This document shows, piece by piece, positions 35,858-45,300 of a stretch of 64,000 nucleotides of DNA. Origin of the DNA: Leptolyngbya sp. O-77. Its GTDB lineage: Bacteria; Cyanobacteriota; Cyanobacteriia; Elainellales; Elainellaceae. The stretch covers positions 4,625,001 to 4,689,000 of the forward strand of contig NZ_AP017367.1 in NCBI RefSeq assembly GCF_001548395.1, given 5' to 3'. Position numbers and translations under genes: made by a program. The notes below the pieces were generated by a model. That model made no database searches, had not been told where the DNA came from, and saw only the letters and a program-made list of their open reading frames with translations. Every line of letters begins with the position of its first letter. Positions within the stretch are counted from its first letter, which is position 1.

Positions 35858-36279
35858 GGCGAAATGGGTCTGTGCCCCAACTGGCGCTTGGTGGGCAATT
35901 TCCCAGCCCCAATTTTCTAGCCCAGATGTTTTCAAAACGCCTTTCAGCCCTGCTTTTCGCCCGCTTCGTCTTGTCCTGCTTTTCTTGGTCAGACTTGTAG
36001 CCGCGAAGTCTGACGTATTTTTAACCAAGTGTTAATCTACCGATTCAGATAGGGAAAACTGATGGATGATCAAAATCTTAAATTATTGATTTTATGCCAC
36101 TAGATTTATACTCTTGCGCCAGCAATCTGGGTATGGTTAACAATACCTGCTTCTAGCCCAGCGGATTTCCTCGGAACGCCCTGTTCAGAACGCCCTGTTC
36201 AGAAACCCCATCAGAACGACAGCCTCGCTGATTTGCCCGACCCGCTCATTTGCCGAGATGCTCTGTAGACCTGTTTGCG
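35858..36279. other. 422-bp gap with a 14-bp duplication
   Basis: GAACGCCCTGTTCA occurs twice in tandem at 36174-36201. Some minus-strand frames are open but unconvincing. The promoter of the hydrolase is not evident. Confidence 0.4.
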
Positions 36280-38400
36280 ATGCCTTTGCTGCCCCTACAC
36301 GCTCGACAGTTTTTCGCTCGACACGCCGCCCCCGGAGTTGAGAATCTGCCCGCGAAAACCGAAAGACCTGCACCTGCTGACCGATGGTGCGATGTCCCAT
36401 CTGTGCCTTTATCTGCCCCTCTGAAACGGTTTACCCCATCCTACCGATGGCGATCGCCCCTGGGCTGGGTGGGTGGAGCGCTGCTGCTGGTGGGTAGCCT
36501 AGCCGAGCCGGCAGCAGCGGCAAAAAAGCTCTCGATCAAGCTCGGCCCGGTGCAGTCTTCGGTGCAATTGTCTGATTTGCAGCACTACGCCAAGACCGGG
36601 GATGTGCAGGATTCGCTGCGGGGCTATCGGCTATTGCTCAGTCCATCTCTGCAAAGCACGCTGCAAAGCAGTATTCCACTTGATCCCAACGCTGGGCAGC
36701 GCCTGGTTAAGGATCTTCTGAGTTCCTCAGCGGGCGATCGCCTGCTCACAGCGTTGGAGCGCGTCATCCCCAATGGCGATCGCAAAATGCTGCAACTGGC
36801 GCTGACTCGTGCCGCCACCCACGCCAACGGGCTAAGCCTGCTGGGATTCTTGCAGGAATTTCCTGCTCCAGAAGTCGTGCTAGACCTGACGGCAGTTGCC
36901 TCGCTCACTTCGCAGATGAATCTGGCCTACTGGCAGAGTCAGGCGCTGACCTCGATTTTGGAGCGCGAACTGACCGTGCCCGAAGCGGCTCCCTTCCATG
37001 CGGAGCTAGACCCAACCCGTCCCGGCACTCATTGGGTACGCCAGCAGTCCCTCGTCTTCCGCGACTACGAACGGGCCCGCACGATTCCGGTCGATTTGTA
37101 CTGGAGCTATCGCACGACTGGCCCGCTCATCGTCATTTCCCACGGCTTTGGAGCCGACCGCCGTTTTTTGGGCTATCTGGCGAGACACTTGGCTTCCTAT
37201 GGCTTTGCGGTGGCTGCACTGGAACACCCTGGCAGCAATGTAGCCTGGATTACGGAAATTACGCAGGGCAGGCCGCGGGGGCAATATGGCACCGATCTCC
37301 TGCCTAGCCATGAATTTATCGATCGCCCTCACGACATCAGCTTTTTGCTGAGCGAACTGGATCGGTTGAATCGCCACTCTACCTTGCTCAAGGGGCGGCT
37401 GGATACCCAGCAAGTCGTGGTCATTGGCCACTCGCTGGGCGGCTACACGGCGCTGGCGCTGGCCGGAGCCAGACTCGATTTGCCCAATCTGCGCCAGTTT
37501 TGCAATAGCCCGGAGCGGGTCGCCCTGTCCATTGCCGACTGGTTGCAGTGTACGGCGGCGGATCTGCCCGACGAACTGCCCGATCTGCGCGATCGCCGGG
37601 TGGCACGAGTGATGCTGCTCAATCCGGTGATGGGTCGCCTGTTTGACGAAGAGAGCCTGGCGAAGATCCGCATTCCGACGCTGATTGTATCGGGTACTTC
37701 AGACGCAGTGATGCCCGCCGTAAGCCAGCAGTTGTTGCCCTTTACCCAGCTTCCGGCTGATTCCAAGCTCTTGCTCACGGTCATTGGCGGCGGCCACCTC
37801 AGCGTCGGTGATCCCGAAAATCTTAACCAGGCGCTCACCCATAGCCTATTTATGCGAGAACAGGGCGATCGCGAAACGGAGGCACTCCGACAATTGCTCA
37901 AGGGCATCTCGCTGTCCTTTGTCAAACAGCTTACGCCCGATGCTCGTCACTACGAGCCATTTTTGTCGGCAGAGTATGTCCAGTCGTTTTCCACTGCTAC
38001 CCTCCAACTCCGGCTCAATGCACAGCTTTCAGAAAAGCTGTCGAACTGGCTTCAGATGGCAGCGCTGCCCCTAGAACAGATGACCTCCAGCACCCAGCCC
38101 CAGCCGCGTCAATACGTCAGAACTCAGGTGGCAGGAACGGGGATCACCGTGCTGCTGGCGGGGTTGCCGCTGGTGGTGTTTGTTCTGCCGGGATATTTAT
38201 CCTCATCGGTGAATCGGGTGCTACGGCGCAAAGGTCAACCGGGACGAGCCGATTTGTCAGGACAATCTCAGTCAGGGCATTCTCAGCCAGGGCATTCTAA
38301 TAGGCTACATTCCGAGCAGGCAGACGGGGAACTAACGGATCGAACTGCCCATGTGGGAATCGCAGACTCAACAGACTCAGAAGAAGCCGATAGATCCTGA
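36280..38400 (+). CDS. exported alpha/beta hydrolase with DUF1400 domain
   Basis: About 706 residues from ATG 36280; GTG 36403 (PLSAPLKRFTPSYRWRSPLG...) would give a cleaner signal peptide and may be the real start. Signal segment LGWVGGALLLVGSLAEPAAA. A DUF1400 region follows (LSIKLGPVQSSVQLSDL...). Then comes a lipase/esterase core with HGFGADRRFLGYLARHLASYG, nucleophile elbow GHSLGGYTALALAG, a late Asp (SGTSDAVMPAV) and His in GGGHLSVG. A C-terminal membrane span (GTGITVLLAGLPLVVFVLPG) and a His/Gln/Ser-rich tail end the protein. It is likely exported and membrane-tethered; the substrate (lipid or ester) is unknown. Confidence 0.85.
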   Translation: MPLLPLHARQFFARHAAPGVENLPAKTERPAPADRWCDVPSVPLSAPLKRFTPSYRWRSPLGWVGGALLLVGSLAEPAAAAKKLSIKLGPVQSSVQLSDLQHYAKTGDVQDSLRGYRLLLSPSLQSTLQSSIPLDPNAGQRLVKDLLSSSAGDRLLTALERVIPNGDRKMLQLALTRAATHANGLSLLGFLQEFPAPEVVLDLTAVASLTSQMNLAYWQSQALTSILERELTVPEAAPFHAELDPTRPGTHWVRQQSLVFRDYERARTIPVDLYWSYRTTGPLIVISHGFGADRRFLGYLARHLASYGFAVAALEHPGSNVAWITEITQGRPRGQYGTDLLPSHEFIDRPHDISFLLSELDRLNRHSTLLKGRLDTQQVVVIGHSLGGYTALALAGARLDLPNLRQFCNSPERVALSIADWLQCTAADLPDELPDLRDRRVARVMLLNPVMGRLFDEESLAKIRIPTLIVSGTSDAVMPAVSQQLLPFTQLPADSKLLLTVIGGGHLSVGDPENLNQALTHSLFMREQGDRETEALRQLLKGISLSFVKQLTPDARHYEPFLSAEYVQSFSTATLQLRLNAQLSEKLSNWLQMAALPLEQMTSSTQPQPRQYVRTQVAGTGITVLLAGLPLVVFVLPGYLSSSVNRVLRRKGQPGRADLSGQSQSGHSQPGHSNRLHSEQADGELTDRTAHVGIADSTDSEEADRS

Positions 38401-38637
38401 ATCTAGCGGATCAATTTGGTGTACAGCCTTTATGATTAAGGCCAGCCTCTTGAGACTGTTCGCATCGACCAGCGCAGAATTTAGAGTTTAGAGGACGTGC
38501 TGTTGTGGAGGCGATCGCCCTTCTGCTCTGCATTGATCCCACAGTTGGAACGTCAGCAAAACTGCTTTCGCTCGAGGTAATACACGAGTTCCCGAACGGC
38601 AACGCGAACGCCTTTTGCCTTTTATTTTGTCCTAACT

Positions 38638-39807
38638 ATGCGCCCCTACGCCCTGACGAATTGCGTACTGCATACTGGTGAGCAAGATTTAGTCGATCAC
38701 GCGCTGCTGATTGAGGGCGATCGCATTCTCGACATTCTCCCATCCTGGGATTTACCCGACTCTTTCAGCGTTATTGACTTGCAGGGCGACCACATTTCAC
38801 CCGGCTTTGTTGATTTGCAACTGAATGGCTGTGGGGGAGTCATGTTCAACGACGAGATCACGGCTAAGACGCTGGAGATCATGCACACGACCAACCTCAA
38901 AAGCGGCACCACCAGCTATTTGCCAACGCTGATTACCACGTCGGATACCGATATGCTGCGGGCGATGGAACTGGTGCGCGACTATCGAAAATTTCGCCCC
39001 CATAACGTGCTGGGGCTACATTTGGAAGGGCCCTATCTAAACCCAAAGCGCAAGGGCATCCACAACGAGCGCTATATCCGTCGGCCCGAACCAGCGATGA
39101 TCCAGCAGATCGCGGCGGCGGGTCGCAATTCTGTGTTGCTGCTGACGCTGGCTCCCGAAATCGTGGAGATGAACGATATCCTGACGCTGGCAGATGCAGG
39201 TATTCTGGTGTCCGCCGGCCATAGCGATGCCACCTACGAGCAGGCGATCGCCGGATTTGATGCGGGCGTGGGCATGGTGACGCATCTGTTCAACGCCATG
39301 TCGCCGTGGCTGGGGCGCAGTCCGGGACTGGTGGGCGCGGCGTTTGACCGCGACGACGTATATGCCGGGATTATTGCCGACGGGCATCATACGCACCTGC
39401 GCTCCCTCGCCCTGGCTCACCGCATGAAAGGCGAAAAGCTGCTAATCGTCACCGATGCCACGCCGCCCGTCGGCACTCAGATGAAATCTTTCATCATTGG
39501 CGGGCAGGAAGTGTTTTATCGCGACGGCAAATGCGTTTCGGCGGAGGGCACGCTGGGCGGCTCTGCGCTGACGATGATCGAAGCCATCCGCAACTGCGTC
39601 TCGATTGGGCTGCCTCTGGCCGAGGCCCTGCGGATGGCGAGTGCGTATCCCGCAGCGGCGATCGCCGTGAACGAGCGTCTGGGCTATCTCGCACCTGGCT
39701 ACGTCGCAAACCTGGCGATATTCAACGACGCGCTAGAGATTACCGGCGTGTGCGATCGCGGCGAGTATCAAACACTAGCGGCGATCGCCCCACCTACAAG
39801 CTCCTAA
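38638..39807 (+). CDS. nagA: N-acetylglucosamine-6-phosphate deacetylase
   Basis: 389 residues. Amidohydrolase with the NagA pattern: DHISPGFVDLQLNGCGGVMF, TSYLPTLITTS, GLHLEGPYLNPKRKGIHN (metal-ligand Glu), SAGHSDATYEQAIAGFDAGV, THLFNAMSPW (His ligands) and DGHHTHLRSLALA, with VTDATPPVGT carrying the catalytic Asp. It removes acetate from GlcNAc-6-P in amino-sugar recycling. It is convergent with mscL, leaving one base between the stop codons. No nagB nearby. Confidence 0.92.
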   Translation: MRPYALTNCVLHTGEQDLVDHALLIEGDRILDILPSWDLPDSFSVIDLQGDHISPGFVDLQLNGCGGVMFNDEITAKTLEIMHTTNLKSGTTSYLPTLITTSDTDMLRAMELVRDYRKFRPHNVLGLHLEGPYLNPKRKGIHNERYIRRPEPAMIQQIAAAGRNSVLLLTLAPEIVEMNDILTLADAGILVSAGHSDATYEQAIAGFDAGVGMVTHLFNAMSPWLGRSPGLVGAAFDRDDVYAGIIADGHHTHLRSLALAHRMKGEKLLIVTDATPPVGTQMKSFIIGGQEVFYRDGKCVSAEGTLGGSALTMIEAIRNCVSIGLPLAEALRMASAYPAAAIAVNERLGYLAPGYVANLAIFNDALEITGVCDRGEYQTLAAIAPPTSS

Positions 39808-39808
39808 C

Positions 39809-40216
39809 CTACCGTCGCTCTAGCGCTTCAGTCAGGCGCTCTACGGCATTTGCCAGTCGTGTGTTGACCGCAGTCAAATCGGGCGCTTCGGGTTCTTCTT
39901 CCCGGCGCTTGAAAGCCGCAAACCACTTAATCAGCAAATACAGTGAAAAAGAAATAATCAGGAAGTTGATAATTGCCGCCAGAAAATTGCCCACTGGCAC
40001 AGCGCCGATTGAGATACCTGCAATCCCCGCTGCCGGATCTGCGCCAAAGATCAGCCCGATGATGGGCATGATGATGTCATCTACCAGCGATTGCACAATC
40101 GAGCCAAAGGCCGCGCCGATAATTACACCCACTGCCAGGTCAATTACATTTCCCCTCAGGGCAAATTCGCGAAAATCGCGAAGAAAACCGCCTCCTGCAC
40201 CATTTCGTCGAGCCAT
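39809..40216 (-). CDS. mscL: large-conductance mechanosensitive channel MscL
   Basis: 135 residues, the family size. Two membrane spans: NVIDLAVGVIIGAAFGSIV (pore helix with the conserved GAAFG) and NFLAAIINFLIISFSLYLLIKW, joined by a loop; basic N-terminus FLRDFREFALRG. The charged C-terminal helix (EEEPEAPDLTAVNTRLANAVERLTEAL) forms the cytoplasmic bundle. Opens under membrane tension to release solutes on hypo-osmotic shock. AGGAG lies 12 bases upstream of the ATG, followed upstream by an 11-bp tandem array. Confidence 0.94.
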   Translation of the reverse strand: MARRNGAGGGFLRDFREFALRGNVIDLAVGVIIGAAFGSIVQSLVDDIIMPIIGLIFGADPAAGIAGISIGAVPVGNFLAAIINFLIISFSLYLLIKWFAAFKRREEEPEAPDLTAVNTRLANAVERLTEALERR

Positions 40217-40240
40217 GATTTCTGTTCACTCCTAAACACA

Positions 40241-40284
40241 ATCAATCAAACATCAATCAAACATCAATCAAACATCAATCAAAC
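40241..40284. repeat. 11-bp tandem array in the mscL leader
   Basis: Four perfect copies of ATCAATCAAAC, about 25 bp upstream of the mscL start. The 11-bp spacing is close to one helical turn, so the A-tracts are roughly phased and the DNA could be curved. Confidence 0.95.
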
Positions 40285-40490
40285 ATTCAACTTGGAAATT
40301 TATCTCAGGCCAAAGCTTTGACCCGAAAAAATTTCTATCGTTCAAACCACGGCTCTAGGATCCCTTTCTGCCCATCGGCTTTTTGCCTGTGAGCTTTCTG
40401 CCCATAAGTTAGTGCGAGTTTTTTCAGATTGCAAGGTCAGCAGGCTGCTTCCTGAACGGTAGGGCTGGTTCAGGGCTGGTTCAGGGCTTG

Positions 40491-42008
40491 CTAACGCCGC
40501 CGCTTACCTCTCTGCAAAGCTTTGGGCTTAGGAGAGGCACTCCAGCCCTGCGTGGCGGCGTTGTAGATTTTTTCGTTTGCCTCTGCCGATTTGAACAAGT
40601 CCACCACGGGGTTTGGATAATCTACCCCCAGCCGCAGACCAAAGCGCTGCTGCTCGACAGGCAGCAACTTCCAGGGTTCATGCACCTTGGCAGCGGGCAG
40701 GTTGGCCAGCTCTGGCAGCCAGTGCTTTACGTAGTCGCCCTGCGGGTCGTAGTCTTTGGACTGCTTGAGGATGTTGAAAAAGCGAAAGCCGCGTGCGTCG
40801 TTACCCACCCCAGCGGTGTAATTCCAGTTGCCGTAGTTGCTGCATACGTCGTAGTCGATCAGCAGCGACTCGAACCACTCTGCGCCCATGCGCCAGTCGA
40901 TGCCGAGATTTTTGGTGAGGAAGCTGGCAACGTTTTGCCGTCCCCGATTGGACATAAACCCGGTGGCAGCCAGTTCTCGCATGTTGGCATCTACCAGCGG
41001 AAAGCCCGTTTGCCCTTCGCGCCACCGATCAAACCGATCCCAGTCTTGCTGCCAGGGAATCGGAATACCCTGGAGACCAGAGGGATAGAACACCTTTCGA
41101 CCGTGCTTGGCACAGATAAAGCGGAAATAGTCGCGCCAGAGCAGTTCAAAAATCAGCCAATATGTCGAGTCGTTTCTGACACGTTCTGACTCGTAACGCC
41201 CCACTTCGGCGTGGATCAGGCGCGGCGACAGGCAGCCCAGCGCCAGCCACGGCGAAAACTTGGAGGAATAGTCTGCGCCTAGCATTCCGTTGCGCGTGTC
41301 TTTGTAAACCCGCAGGCGATCGCCCTCCCAAAAATAATCCTTGAGTCGCGCCAGCCCCGCCGTTTCGCCGCCCTGAAACCGCAGCACACCCCGCGCATCG
41401 ACCGCAGACGGCTCCAGCCCCAAATCTGCCAGGGTGGGAATTTCACCCAGATCTGGCAGATCGGCTGGCAACGGCGGCAGCGACTGAGGCGCAGGCAGCG
41501 GCGGGTTCACCGATGAGTCGCGCTCAACCTGCTTGCGAAAAGCGGTGAACAACTCCGGAAGCTGCGACAGATCAAAGGGCAAATCATCGGGATGATAGAG
41601 CGTGTGTCCCCAAAACGACTGCACCCGAACGCCCAGCGGCTTTAGGGCATTGCTGAGGGCGATTTCGACTGCTTGCTCCTCGGCGGTCGCTTCTGGGTGA
41701 TAGAAGACCGCAGAAATCGCCAGTTTTGCTGCCAATCGGGGAATAATAAGTTCAGGGCGCTCCTGGCAAATGAGTAAATCACTGCCCAGGCCGCGGAGCG
41801 ATCGCCGCAAATCGGCCACGCTTTCTAGCAGAAACTGCGCCCGAAAGGAACCCGTTTTGGGAAAGCCAAACGCCGTTTTGCTAAACTGACGCGGATCGAA
41901 ACAGTAGACCGGGAGAATCTCTGCGCCGCTGGCGATCGCCCGATGCAGCGGTTCATGGTCGTGGAGCCGGAGGTCATTGCGGAACCACAGGAGAATGCGT
42001 TGGGTCAC
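40491..42008 (-). CDS. cryD: cryptochrome DASH
   Basis: 505 residues. Photolyase/cryptochrome family: ILLWFRNDLRLHDHEPL, SFRAQFLLESVADLRRSL and the FAD-binding half (YSSKFSPWLALGCLSPRLI, FELLWRDYFRFICAKHG, NMRELAATGFMSNRGRQN, WFESLLIDYDVCSNYGNWNY). DYDPQGDYVKHWLPEL is characteristic of the DASH branch. The C-terminus (KALQRGKRRR) is basic. It binds FAD and usually methenyltetrahydrofolate, repairs single-stranded CPD lesions in related proteins and may act as a blue-light sensor. Single gene, divergent from the large kinase. Confidence 0.93.
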   Translation of the reverse strand: MTQRILLWFRNDLRLHDHEPLHRAIASGAEILPVYCFDPRQFSKTAFGFPKTGSFRAQFLLESVADLRRSLRGLGSDLLICQERPELIIPRLAAKLAISAVFYHPEATAEEQAVEIALSNALKPLGVRVQSFWGHTLYHPDDLPFDLSQLPELFTAFRKQVERDSSVNPPLPAPQSLPPLPADLPDLGEIPTLADLGLEPSAVDARGVLRFQGGETAGLARLKDYFWEGDRLRVYKDTRNGMLGADYSSKFSPWLALGCLSPRLIHAEVGRYESERVRNDSTYWLIFELLWRDYFRFICAKHGRKVFYPSGLQGIPIPWQQDWDRFDRWREGQTGFPLVDANMRELAATGFMSNRGRQNVASFLTKNLGIDWRMGAEWFESLLIDYDVCSNYGNWNYTAGVGNDARGFRFFNILKQSKDYDPQGDYVKHWLPELANLPAAKVHEPWKLLPVEQQRFGLRLGVDYPNPVVDLFKSAEANEKIYNAATQGWSASPKPKALQRGKRRR

Positions 42009-42384
42009 AGTTATCAGGAAACCGTAATTAGAACATTGTCGTTGCTACTCTCTTCTTAACATAGCGTTACACAAACCAATCGGGCCCCTCCACTAACCCC
42101 CATCTGCCGCCCTCAAACATAGCAGCCCATCCTGGCAGCAGAGCCAAGACCTGTTTGTAATGCTGATTTCAGTCGGCCCACTTAAGTGAGGACTGTACAC
42201 GTTAAAGATTGTGGACTAGTGCAGTACAGGTTGTTAAGAATTTTTGGAGAGTGTAACTTGCTTGCTACCCTGAAGAAAAAGGGTGCATTGTCAATCAAGC
42301 AACTGAAATCGGTTTAAGGTAATCAGTTTAAGAACATTGACTTAGTCCCTTCGTCTGCTCAGTCAGACCCCTGTTAAAAGCTGC
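42009..42384. other. 376-bp divergent region between cryptochrome and kinase genes
   Basis: Serves as upstream region for both genes. No clear hairpin, palindrome or small gene found. No good ribosome-binding site precedes the kinase ATG. Confidence 0.4.
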
Positions 42385-45300
42385 ATGAAACTCGATCCTG
42401 GTGCCAACCATCCCTCTAGCAGCCATGCAGACAAAGCAGGGAGCGATCGCCGTCATCAAGCCGTGGTGAATAGCCAAACCGAGCTCGTTTGCCGCTTTTT
42501 GCCCAATGGCGTGCTGACGTTTGTGAATTCGGCCTATTGCGATCGCTTTGGCAAATCCGCAGCCGAACTGCTGGGGCAGCCCCTCGTCAGCCTGGTTCAT
42601 CCCAACGAGCAGGGCCGCGTCACTCAGCAGCTGACCGAAATTCAAACCCTGACCCCAGATAGCCCGGTTCAAACCCACGAACATTGGGTCTGGAGCGCAA
42701 CGGGCGAAATGACCTGGTATGAGTGGATTGTCCAGGGCTTTTTTAACTTATCTGGCGAACTGATTGAACTGCAAGCGGTCGGGCGCGACGTGACTCGCCG
42801 CAAACAGATGGAGCTAGAGCTAGAGCGCTATCACCAGGAACAGCGCACCCTCAACCGCATTCTGACGCTCAGCCTAAACGCCCAATCTACGCCGGATGTG
42901 TTTCGCTGCATTGCCGAAGAAGTGCGCCAGGCGACGGGCTTTCCGATTGTGGCCATTGAGCGATATAACATGACCCGTCAGACGATGGTGTTTGAGGGGC
43001 TGTGTGGCGTGGATTGTTCGGCAGATCCAGCCGTAGGGGAATGGGGCGGCGAATGGATTAATGAACAGACTCGCGAATGCAGGGGAGCCTGTACTAATGA
43101 ACCGAGGCTGGAATTTCCAGTCACAGAAACGGTGTCAGGCGTGGTCCTGCAAACAGGACAGGTGCTGATCCAACATTACGAATCTGAAGCGACGGTTCCG
43201 GGCGATCGCACGTCACTGCTGCGGGCGCTGGGGATCGCGACGTTCGTGTGCCTGCCGCTAACCGCAGACGGACGCACCCTCGGCACCCTCAGTCTGGGAC
43301 ATCCCCAGCGGCAGGCGGTGTCGCCATCGCTGCTGGAATGGCTGCAAAGTCTATCGGGGGCGATCGCCGCCCTGCTCAAGCGCCAAGAGACAGAGCGATC
43401 GCTGCAAGACTCGGAACAGCGCTATCGGCTGCTGTTTGAAAGCAACCCCCTACCCATGTGGGTGTTTGACCTAGACACGCTGGCGTTTCTCATGGTGAAT
43501 GAAGCAGCGGTGCAGAAATATGGCTATAGCCGCGAGGAATTTCTCAGCATGACCCTGGCAGAGATTCGCCCACCAGAGGAGATTCCTCGGCTGCTGGCGA
43601 TGATATCTGCTGTGAATCAGGGCATAAAAGATTCGGGCATCTGGCTGCACACCCAAAAAGATGGCAGCCGGATTCAGGTGGAAATTACCTCGTACCTGCT
43701 CACCTATCAGGGGCGGCGGGCAGAACTGGTAATCGCCAAAGACGTGACTGAACAATTACAAATCGAAGCGGCCCTGCGCGAAAGCCAGCGCAAATATGAA
43801 ACCCTGTTTCAAACGCTGCCTGTCGGCATTGCCATGACCGATGCGTGTGGTCGTATCGTAGAAGTCAATCCGGTGCTGGAGGAAATGCTGAGCATTCCGG
43901 CTGCTGAGCAAACGCGCTATACGTGCGATCGCCCTACTCAGCCGACGCTACGACCCGACGGCACGCCCATGCCGCCAGAGGAATTCGCCAGCGTCCGCGC
44001 CCTCAGGGAGCAGCAATCTGTTCACAATACTGAGCAGGGTATTGTTTGTGCGGATGGCTCGGTGCAGTGGGTCAACGTCAGCGCTGCACCGATTCCGCTG
44101 GAAAACTACGGCGTGGCGATCGCCTATATCGACATTACCCAGCGGAAACAGGCCGAACTCGCCCTGCAAGACAGCGAAACGCGCTGGCAAACCGTCGTCC
44201 AATCCACCAATGACGGCGTGTTTGACGCAGACCTGATCACGGGCAAGACCTTCCACTCCGAGCGCTGGAAAACCATGCTGGGCCACCAGCCCGACGAACC
44301 CTCAGAAGCCTACGAAGCCTGGGAGCAGCGCATCCATCCTGCCGATGAGGAGCGGGTCACGTCGACCTATGAAGCCTATTGCCAGGGAGCGCTGCCCCAG
44401 TTTCGGGTCGAGTATCGGCTGCGCTGCAAAGACGGCAGCTACCGCTGGGTGCTAGATCGAGCGCAGATCCTCCGCGACGAACACGGTACGCCCGTGCGGA
44501 TGATTGGCACCATGACCGATATCCAACACCTCAAGGCTGCTGAGGAAGCGCAAACGCTACAGGCGGAGCGGGAACGGCTGCTGTCTCGTGTAACACGGCA
44601 TATCCACCAGTCGCTCGATTTAAGCGAAATTTTGAACTTTGCCGTAACGGATGTGCGGCAGTTGTTTCAGTGCGATCGCGCATTAATCTATCGCTTTCAC
44701 CAGGTTCATGCCTGGCCTGCCCAAGTAATTGTGGAATCAAGCTTGCCCGGTTGGGGCGTGGTGCTAGACGATCCCCAGGTCTGCGGTCGAGTCGAAGAAG
44801 TGCTATTGCGGCAATATGGCGATTCCCATAGGGAAAGTGCGCCGCACCGCTTGCGCGAACGCTTCGCGAATCGCCCCAGCACCGAAGTTCAACCCACCCG
44901 CATTGACAACATCCACACGGCGAACCTCTCGCCAGAGTTTCGCGAGATGCTGACCCGCGTGGGCGTGCAGTCTGGTCTGACGGTTACCATCCACTGCGAC
45001 GGCAACCTGTGGGGGCTGCTGTGTGTTCACCAGTGCCAATCCTTGCGAGAGTGGCAGACTTGGGAGATAGATTTGCTGGTGCAACTGGCCAACCAGTTGG
45101 CGATCGCCGTTCAGCAATCAGAACTTTATAGCCAGGTACAGCGGGTCAACGCCGAGCTAGAAACCAAAGTCGCTGAACGCACCAGCGAACTGCGCCAATC
45201 CCTTGAGTTTGAAGCCTTGCTCAAGCGGATTACTGACCAGGTACGCGACAGCTTCGACGAGCGCAAAATTTTGCAAACTGCCGTGCAGGAACTGGGGCAA

